Source: Marmoricola sp.
Lineage (GTDB): Bacteria > Actinomycetota > Actinomycetes > Propionibacteriales > Nocardioidaceae
Reading direction: 5' to 3'
Assembly: GCA_025965315.1 (NCBI GenBank)
Contig: JAOPXD010000063.1
Span: 1 to 38,141, forward strand
Length of the DNA stretch: 38,141 nt
The notes beneath the pieces were generated by a model. That model saw only the letters and a list, made by a program, of their open reading frames with translations, was not told where the DNA came from and did not search any database. Of this stretch, positions 33,246 through 38,141 are shown in pieces (position 1 is the first letter of the stretch; each line of letters opens with the position of its first letter). The position numbers and the translations under genes were made by a program.

Positions 33246-33328
33246 GGACCTGGGACTGGTGGGTGGTTGCGCACGGAGGTACGTTAAGTACACCAAGTCA
33301 CTACACAAACTCAGAGAAGAGAGCAATG

Positions 33329-33829
33329 ATGACTGTCACCGATGAGTTCCTCAGCGCGAACAAGGAGTACCAGAGCGGTTTCGACGGCCCGCTGCCGCTT
33401 CCGCCGGCACGCAAGGTCGCTGTCCTGGCCTGCATGGACGCCCGCCTGGACCCGGCGAAGATCCTCGGACTGTCCGAAGGCGACGCGCACGTGATCCGCA
33501 ACGCCGGCGGGGTCGCCACCGAGGACGCGCTGCGCTCCCTGACGATCAGCCAGCGCCTGCTCGGCACCGAGGAGATCGTCCTGGTCCACCACACCGACTG
33601 CGGCATGGTCACGTTCTCCGATGACGAGTTCCGCCAGGGGATCCAGGCAGAGACAGGGATCCGGCCGTCGTGGTCGTCCGAGGCGTTCCCGGACGCGGCC
33701 GAGGACGTGCGCCAGTCGATCAACCGGATCAAGGCGTCGCCGTTCATCCCGAAGACCTCCCAGGTCCGCGGTTTCGTGTTCGACGTCGCCACCGGCGCGC
33801 TTGACGAGGTCGACGCTTCCGCGGCCTAG
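33329..33829 (+). CDS. Beta-class carbonic anhydrase (Rv1284-like)
   Basis: A 166-residue beta-carbonic anhydrase interconverting CO2 and bicarbonate. Zinc ligands are C35, H88 and C91 (ACMDARLDP and HHTDCGM), with the D37-R39 dyad beside them. The length and the KASPFIPKTSQVRGFVFDV ending match M. tuberculosis Rv1284. Two ATGs occur in tandem (33326 and 33329); I take the second, which leaves a better gap to the purine-rich AGAGAAGAGAG ribosome site and matches the usual MTVTDE start. Confidence 0.92.
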   Translation: MTVTDEFLSANKEYQSGFDGPLPLPPARKVAVLACMDARLDPAKILGLSEGDAHVIRNAGGVATEDALRSLTISQRLLGTEEIVLVHHTDCGMVTFSDDEFRQGIQAETGIRPSWSSEAFPDAAEDVRQSINRIKASPFIPKTSQVRGFVFDVATGALDEVDASAA

Positions 33830-33832
33830 CAT
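33827..33832 (+). promoter_or_regulatory. -10 hexamer TAGCAT (lipoprotein gene, leaderless)
   Basis: TAGCAT contains the TAG stop of the carbonic anhydrase gene and ends 7 nt before ATG 33840. Confidence 0.45.
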
Positions 33833-33839
33833 CGGCTCC

Positions 33840-34883
33840 ATGAGATCCCGATCAGGAGTTCTTCTCGGTGCAGTGCTCGTTCTCCTGGTTGCCGGGTGCG
33901 GTGGCAACAGCCCGTCGGCCTCGTCGTCAGCGCCGGCTAGCCCGTCGTCCACGCCGAGCACGACTCCGGTCGTGAGCTCGCCGACGGCGACTCCTTCGGT
34001 CACTGCTGTTGCGGACGTGAACTCGGTGGCGATCGGTACCACGATGTCGGTCGACCTGCCCGATGGGTGGCAGGTGATCCGGCAGCCGGTGTACTCCGAC
34101 ACGTCTCCGTCGGCTGGGCTCTGCCTGCACCCTGCCGGCGACACCAAGGTGGTCTTCGGCTGTGCGGGCCTCGAGATCGACTACGGCACGCACCTGCCCG
34201 GCGCGCATACCGATCCGTACGCGCCCGACGTCGCGGACGGCTGGTACCCGGCGACCGACGTCGAGCAGTGCCCGTTCGCTCCTGCCCAGGTCAACGGTCG
34301 TATCAACGGCATCGAGACCAGGGCCGGGTTCAGCAAGGGGCTGCGACCGGTGGGTGCGCACAGTGCTGACTGGAACCGGTGGTCGGCCAGCTGTGCGAGC
34401 GGGGCGAGCTTCCACCCCCAGGCGTGGTTCCTGCCGAAGTCGCACGTGGTGATCCTCGACTACACCGGACACCCCGAAACCAGCTCCGTGCTGGCGTCGG
34501 CGAAGTTCGCCGCGGACGGTAACGCACTGCCGGCGATGCCGACGTACCTGGCCGCGCACCTGGTCAAGGAGAACGGGAACACACTGACGGTGCAGCCGTT
34601 CCACACCTACTACAACGATGCTGCGGGCAAGGCGTACGCCGAGGCGCACCAGCTGATGTACCCGTACGACGACGATCACATCGACGTCGACACGGGCGCC
34701 CGGCGGACGGTGTCGATCGGGACGGACACCGCCTGCGTCGGCAACATCGTGGTGACCCGGCAGACCGACGTGAAGGTCGTCCCGTGCAGCGCCTTCGCCG
34801 GGCACAAGGCCCTGACGATGGGCATCTGGCTGCAGCCCGGTACTGCCACAGCGGAGAGCGTGAGCGAGCTCTACCGGCCTTGA
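33840..34883 (+). CDS. Secreted lipoprotein of unknown function
   Basis: A 347-residue lipoprotein. The signal peptide ends in the lipobox LLVAGC (C20), then a Ser/Thr/Pro-rich linker (21-55) leads to a folded part with several cysteines (LCLHPAG, VFGCAG, EQCPFAP, ASCASG, DTACVG, VVPCSAF) that could form disulfides outside the membrane. No known domain is recognised. The 3' end overlaps the convergent MDMPI gene by 13 bp. Confidence 0.82.
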   Translation: MRSRSGVLLGAVLVLLVAGCGGNSPSASSSAPASPSSTPSTTPVVSSPTATPSVTAVADVNSVAIGTTMSVDLPDGWQVIRQPVYSDTSPSAGLCLHPAGDTKVVFGCAGLEIDYGTHLPGAHTDPYAPDVADGWYPATDVEQCPFAPAQVNGRINGIETRAGFSKGLRPVGAHSADWNRWSASCASGASFHPQAWFLPKSHVVILDYTGHPETSSVLASAKFAADGNALPAMPTYLAAHLVKENGNTLTVQPFHTYYNDAAGKAYAEAHQLMYPYDDDHIDVDTGARRTVSIGTDTACVGNIVVTRQTDVKVVPCSAFAGHKALTMGIWLQPGTATAESVSELYRP

Positions 34884-35605
34884 GGCTTCGGCTCGGGCTC
34901 GCGCTGCCAGGAGCCCAGCTCGGGGAGGCCCTCGGGCGAGGACAGTCCTTCGCCGTGGCCGCGACCGATCAACCACCACGCGAGTGAGCCGGCGGCGCCG
35001 CTGACGACCGGGCTGGCCGCGCCGACGTTCCAGGTTCGGTTGAGGTCCTTGGCCCGTACGGCGAAGCCGGGGGAGTCCGGTGCGCCCGCGTGCGCCCGGG
35101 TGACCCGGTCGATCAGAGTGACCGTGAACTCCGTCGGCCAGTCGCGCGGGGTGTAGGCGACCCCGAGGTCGGCGTGGTGGATCTCGAGCTCCTGGCGGCG
35201 CGAGGTGACCAGGCGGCGGGCGGGCCACGCGGGGCCTTCGGGCAGGCGGGGGACGTTGCCCGCCCAGTCGTCACGGGTCAGCGAGCCCGCGATCCGGCGG
35301 AAGTGCTCGGTGGAGGCGTAGAAGCGGTCCCGGATCTCGCTCGGGTCCTCCTCGGCGAGCTCCGCGATGCCGGCATCGCGGGCTTCCTGCGACGGGTAGA
35401 TCGCGACGGCCTCGCCGTCGTGCAGGCCCTCGAGCGCTCCGGCGAACCCTTCGCCGTTGAGGGCGAGGTGCGCGATCACGTGGGCGCGGGTCCAGCCGGG
35501 CAGCAGCGACGGCTCGGCCCACTGGTCGTCGGTGAGGGAATCCACGGTCCTGATCGTGCGTTGGTCGCTGTGGTGCAGGGCTTCGAGGTCATCTGCCGCA
35601 GACAT
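34871..35605 (-). CDS. Maleylpyruvate isomerase N-terminal (MDMPI) family protein
   Basis: A 244-residue protein of the mycothiol-dependent maleylpyruvate isomerase-like group. It has the family opening EPSLLPGWTRAHVIAHLALNGEGF with a metal histidine, the middle block RRQELEIHHADLGVAY with the next histidines, and an MDMPI C-terminal domain around SGAAGSLAWWLIGRGHGEGL. Family members use mycothiol or act as DinB-like metal proteins; the reaction here is unknown. ATG 35605 is taken because an 11-codon upstream frame stops 4 nt before it; ATG 35623 is the alternative. Confidence 0.82.
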   Translation of the reverse strand: MSAADDLEALHHSDQRTIRTVDSLTDDQWAEPSLLPGWTRAHVIAHLALNGEGFAGALEGLHDGEAVAIYPSQEARDAGIAELAEEDPSEIRDRFYASTEHFRRIAGSLTRDDWAGNVPRLPEGPAWPARRLVTSRRQELEIHHADLGVAYTPRDWPTEFTVTLIDRVTRAHAGAPDSPGFAVRAKDLNRTWNVGAASPVVSGAAGSLAWWLIGRGHGEGLSSPEGLPELGSWQREPEPKPQGR

Positions 35606-35609
35606 GTCA

Positions 35610-35645
35610 TCAGTCTGCAACATGGCTGTCGGTGCTGCGTGCCAT
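35610..35645 (-). CDS. Possible 11-residue leader peptide (MARSTDSHVAD)
   Basis: A short frame on the minus strand has the strongest ribosome site here (AAGGAG, 35652-35657, 6 nt from the ATG) and ends at TGA 35610-35612, just before the ATG of the MDMPI gene. Neither candidate start of that gene has a ribosome site of its own. Re-initiation from this leader is therefore plausible. Its sequence has no run of one amino acid that would suggest attenuation. Confidence 0.35.
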   Translation of the reverse strand: MARSTDSHVAD

Positions 35646-35680
35646 CCTTGGCTCCTTGTGCGGAGTGATGGTTAACTGGT

Positions 35681-35696
35681 ACGAACAGATGTTCGA
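35681..35696. promoter_or_regulatory. LexA (SOS) box upstream of uvrA
   Basis: ACGAACAGATGTTCGA fits the actinobacterial LexA box TCGAACNNNNGTTCGA except for the first base. It lies 15 bp before the uvrA start. Confidence 0.8.
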
Positions 35697-35711
35697 AAAG
35701 ATGGGGACGAA

Positions 35712-38141
35712 GTGATCGATCAGCTCGTGATTCGCGGGGCGCGGGAGCACAACCTCAAGGACGTGTCGCTGGACCTGCCGCGTGATGCCCTGATCGTCTT
35801 CACGGGGCTCTCGGGGTCGGGGAAGTCGTCGCTCGCGTTCGACACGATCTTCGCCGAGGGCCAGCGACGGTACGTCGAGTCGCTCTCGGCGTACGCGCGT
35901 CAGTTCCTCGGTCAGATGGACAAGCCCGACGTCGACTTCATCGAGGGACTCTCGCCCGCGGTGTCGATCGACCAGAAGTCCACCTCGAAGAACCCGCGGT
36001 CGACCGTCGGCACGATCACCGAGGTCTACGACTACCTCCGCCTTCTCTACGCGCGTGCCGGTCGCCCGCACTGCCCTGTCTGCGGCTCCGCGATCGAGCG
36101 CCAGACGCCGCAGCAGATCGTCGACCGGATCCTGCAGCTCCCCGACGACACCCGCTTCCAGGTGCTCGCGCCGGTGATCCGCGGCCGCAAGGGCGAGTAC
36201 ATCGAGCTCTTCCGGTCGCTGCAGTCCCAGGGCTTCTCGCGCGCCCGGGTCAACGGCGAGACCCACCAGCTGGACGACCCGCCGAAGCTCGACAAGCAGA
36301 AGAAGCACACGATCGAGGTCGTGGTGGACAGGCTCTCCGCGAAGGCCTCGTCCAAGCGGCGGCTGACGGACTCGGTGGAGACCGCGCTGAACCTGGCGTC
36401 CGGACTGGTGATCTTCGACTTCGTGGACCTCGACGCCAAGGACCCTGGCAAGGAGATGAAGTTCTCCGAGCGGATGGCGTGCCCCAACGAGCACGACATC
36501 GACACCGACGAGCTGGAGCCGCGGTCGTTCTCGTTCAACTCGCCGTTCGGCGCCTGCCCGACCTGTCACGGTCTCGGTACCCGGATGGAGGTCGACCCCG
36601 AGCTGATCATCCAGGACCCGAACGGGACCCTCGCCGAGGGCGTCATCGGCCCCTGGTCCGGCGCGCACATCGCCGACTACTTCGCACGGCTGCTCGAAGC
36701 GCTCGGCGCCGAGCTCGGCTTCACCATGGACACGCCGTGGTCGAAGATCTCGAAGAAGGCGCAGACCGCGATCCTCGAGGGGCACCCGACCAAGGTGCAC
36801 GTCCGGCACACGAACCGGTACGGGCGGGAGCGGGCCTACTTCACGAACTTCGAGGGGGTCCGGCCCTACATCGAGCGTCGGCACAAGGAGGCCGAGTCCG
36901 ACACCAGCCGTGAGCGCTTCGAGGGCTTCATGCGCGAGGTTCCCTGTCCCGCGTGCGCCGGCAGCCGGTTGAAGCCGGTGTCGATGTCGGTCACGCTCGG
37001 CGAGCTCGGTGCGGGCGGGATGAACATCGCCGAGGTCTGCGCGCTGCCGATCAACGAGGCGGCCGAGTTCCTCAACGGCGTTCAGCTGTCGGTGCGGGAG
37101 AAGCAGATCGCGGAGCGGGTGCTCAAGGAGATCCAGGAGCGACTCCGGTTCCTGCTCGACGTCGGGCTGGACTACCTGTCGCTGGACCGGCCCTCGGGGA
37201 CCTTGTCCGGTGGCGAGGCCCAGCGGATCCGGCTGGCGACCCAGATCGGCGCCGGCCTGGTCGGGGTGCTCTACGTGCTGGACGAGCCGAGCATCGGGCT
37301 GCACCAGCGTGACAACCAGCGGCTCATCGAGACCCTGGTCCGGCTCAAGGACCTCGGCAACACCCTGATCGTGGTCGAGCACGACGAAGAGACGATCATG
37401 ATGGCCGACTGGGTGGTCGACATCGGTCCCGGCGCGGGCGAGCACGGCGGCCAGGTGGTGCACTCGGGCACCGTCAAGCAGCTGCTCAAGCACAAGGACT
37501 CCGAGACCGGGATGTACCTGTCCGGACGCAAGTCGATCCCGGTGCCCGCCGTACGACGTCCGAGGACGAAGGGCCGCGAGCTCGTGGTGCACGGGGCCCG
37601 GGAGAACAACCTCCAGGACATCGACGTCGCCTTCCCGCTCGGGCTGTTCGTCGCGGTCACGGGCGTCTCGGGCTCCGGGAAGTCGACGCTGGTCAACGAC
37701 ATCCTCTACACGTCGCTGGCGAAGCAGATCTACAACGCGCGCACGGTCCCGGGTCGGCACACCAAGATCACCGGCACCGAGCACGTCGACAAGGTGATCC
37801 ACGTCGACCAGTCGCCGATCGGACGGACGCCGCGCTCCAACCCGGCGACGTACACCGGCGTCTTCGACCACGTCCGCAAGCTGTTCGCCTCCACGCCCGA
37901 GGCAAAGATGCGCGGCTACCTCCAGGGTCGGTTCTCGTTCAACGTCAAGGGCGGGCGCTGCGAGGCCTGCTCGGGCGACGGCACGATCAAGATCGAGATG
38001 AACTTCCTGCCGGACGTCTACGTCCCGTGCGAGGTCTGCCATGGCGCCCGCTACAACCGCGAGACGCTCGAGGTGCACTACAAGGGCAAGACCATCGCCG
38101 AAGTCCTCGACATGCCAATCGAGGAGGCGGTCGACTTCTTC
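35712..38141 (+). CDS. uvrA: UvrA, excinuclease ABC subunit A (3' end cut by window)
   Basis: The first 810 codons of UvrA, the DNA-damage-recognition ATPase of nucleotide excision repair; the full protein is usually about 950 residues. The first Walker A is GLSGSGKSS (32-40). The zinc-module cysteines CPVCGSA and CPTCHG follow, then the ABC signature [17 protein letters not shown] with Walker [10 protein letters not shown]. The second ATPase has GVSGSGKST, and the second zinc site CEACSGDG and CEVCHGA is present. The GTG at 35712 is the likely start, with GGGGACGAA just before it. Expression should be SOS-induced through the LexA box. Confidence 0.96.
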   Translation, partial: MIDQLVIRGAREHNLKDVSLDLPRDALIVFTGLSGSGKSSLAFDTIFAEGQRRYVESLSAYARQFLGQMDKPDVDFIEGLSPAVSIDQKSTSKNPRSTVGTITEVYDYLRLLYARAGRPHCPVCGSAIERQTPQQIVDRILQLPDDTRFQVLAPVIRGRKGEYIELFRSLQSQGFSRARVNGETHQLDDPPKLDKQKKHTIEVVVDRLSAKASSKRRLTDSVETALNLASGLVIFDFVDLDAKDPGKEMKFSERMACPNEHDIDTDELEPRSFSFNSPFGACPTCHGLGTRMEVDPELIIQDPNGTLAEGVIGPWSGAHIADYFARLLEALGAELGFTMDTPWSKISKKAQTAILEGHPTKVHVRHTNRYGRERAYFTNFEGVRPYIERRHKEAESDTSRERFEGFMREVPCPACAGSRLKPVSMSVTLGELGAGGMNIAEVCALPINEAAEFLNGVQLSVREKQIAERVLKEIQERLRFLLDVGLDYLSLDRPSGTLSGGEAQRIRLATQIGAGLVGVLYVLDEPSIGLHQRDNQRLIETLVRLKDLGNTLIVVEHDEETIMMADWVVDIGPGAGEHGGQVVHSGTVKQLLKHKDSETGMYLSGRKSIPVPAVRRPRTKGRELVVHGARENNLQDIDVAFPLGLFVAVTGVSGSGKSTLVNDILYTSLAKQIYNARTVPGRHTKITGTEHVDKVIHVDQSPIGRTPRSNPATYTGVFDHVRKLFASTPEAKMRGYLQGRFSFNVKGGRCEACSGDGTIKIEMNFLPDVYVPCEVCHGARYNRETLEVHYKGKTIAEVLDMPIEEAVDFF

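Noticed and set aside
33273..33300. GTACGTTAAGTAC near-palindrome before the carbonic anhydrase gene
   Set aside because: Short and imperfect, with no matching regulator nearby; not enough to call an operator.
35610..38078. 822-codon open frame on the minus strand
   Set aside because: It is the antisense of uvrA, made open by high GC. uvrA on the plus strand has all Walker, signature and zinc motifs.

Overview
The window is high-GC DNA with dense, short-spaced genes. Several features point to an actinobacterium: a KstR-type cholesterol regulon, DUF2510/RDD and mycothiol-type DinB/MDMPI proteins, an actinobacterial LexA box at uvrA, and many genes whose -10 hexamer (TANNNT) lies 6-7 nt before the start codon, as in leaderless mRNAs. 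A Nocardioides-like member of the Nocardioidaceae is my best guess. That is inference; no rRNA gene is present.

Layout. Positions 1-390 hold the broken right end of an IS30-like element and two inverted copies of a palindrome plus terminator hairpin. Positions 393-2959 carry fadA5 and cyp125, divergent. Next come a ribbon-helix-helix-like hypothetical gene and a secreted M15-type peptidase (2956-4615). Positions 4627-9115 are a minus-strand run: double-DUF35 protein, ltp4, ltp3, methionine aminopeptidase and a DinB-like protein. An F420-type LLM oxidoreductase diverges from it (9210-10256). Then follow a VOC protein, a FadD8-like ligase, a small membrane protein, echA19 / fadD19 (divergent), a nitronate-monooxygenase-like flavoprotein, a LysE exporter, a secreted LVIVD-repeat protein and an RDD protein. 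Positions 19311-23162 are the minus-strand operon fadE26-fadE27-fadD17, divergent from kshA-small CxxC protein-kshB (23294-25888).

From 25885 the content becomes housekeeping or accessory: pssA-psd-SDR, an MFS exporter with a divergent MarR regulator, an old-yellow-enzyme-like protein, SDR plus metallo-beta-lactamase-fold hydrolase, beta-carbonic anhydrase, a lipoprotein, an MDMPI-type protein, and uvrA behind a LexA box. uvrA runs off the right edge.

How the genes work together. CYP125 oxidises the terminal side-chain carbon of the sterol. FadD17/FadD19-type ligases make the CoA thioester. FadE26-FadE27 dehydrogenates it, EchA19 hydrates it, and FadA5 thiolyses it. Ltp3/Ltp4 with a DUF35 partner are the aldolase-like proteins linked to C24-branched (plant) sterol side chains. 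KshA/KshB hydroxylates C9 to open the ring system. Six KstR operators (TNNAACNNGTTNNA) sit at the catabolic promoters, three of them fused to the -10 as GTTCTAGTCT. The gene blocks match the M. tuberculosis blocks Rv3504-3506, Rv3515-3516, Rv3520-3523, Rv3526 and Rv3545-3546, but brought close together, with kshB added next to kshA. I see no wholly new multi-gene system. The least explained parts are the Ltp3/Ltp4/DUF35/LLM set, the small CxxC protein in the ksh operon, the flavoprotein coupled to fadD19, and the RHH protein with its repeat operator.
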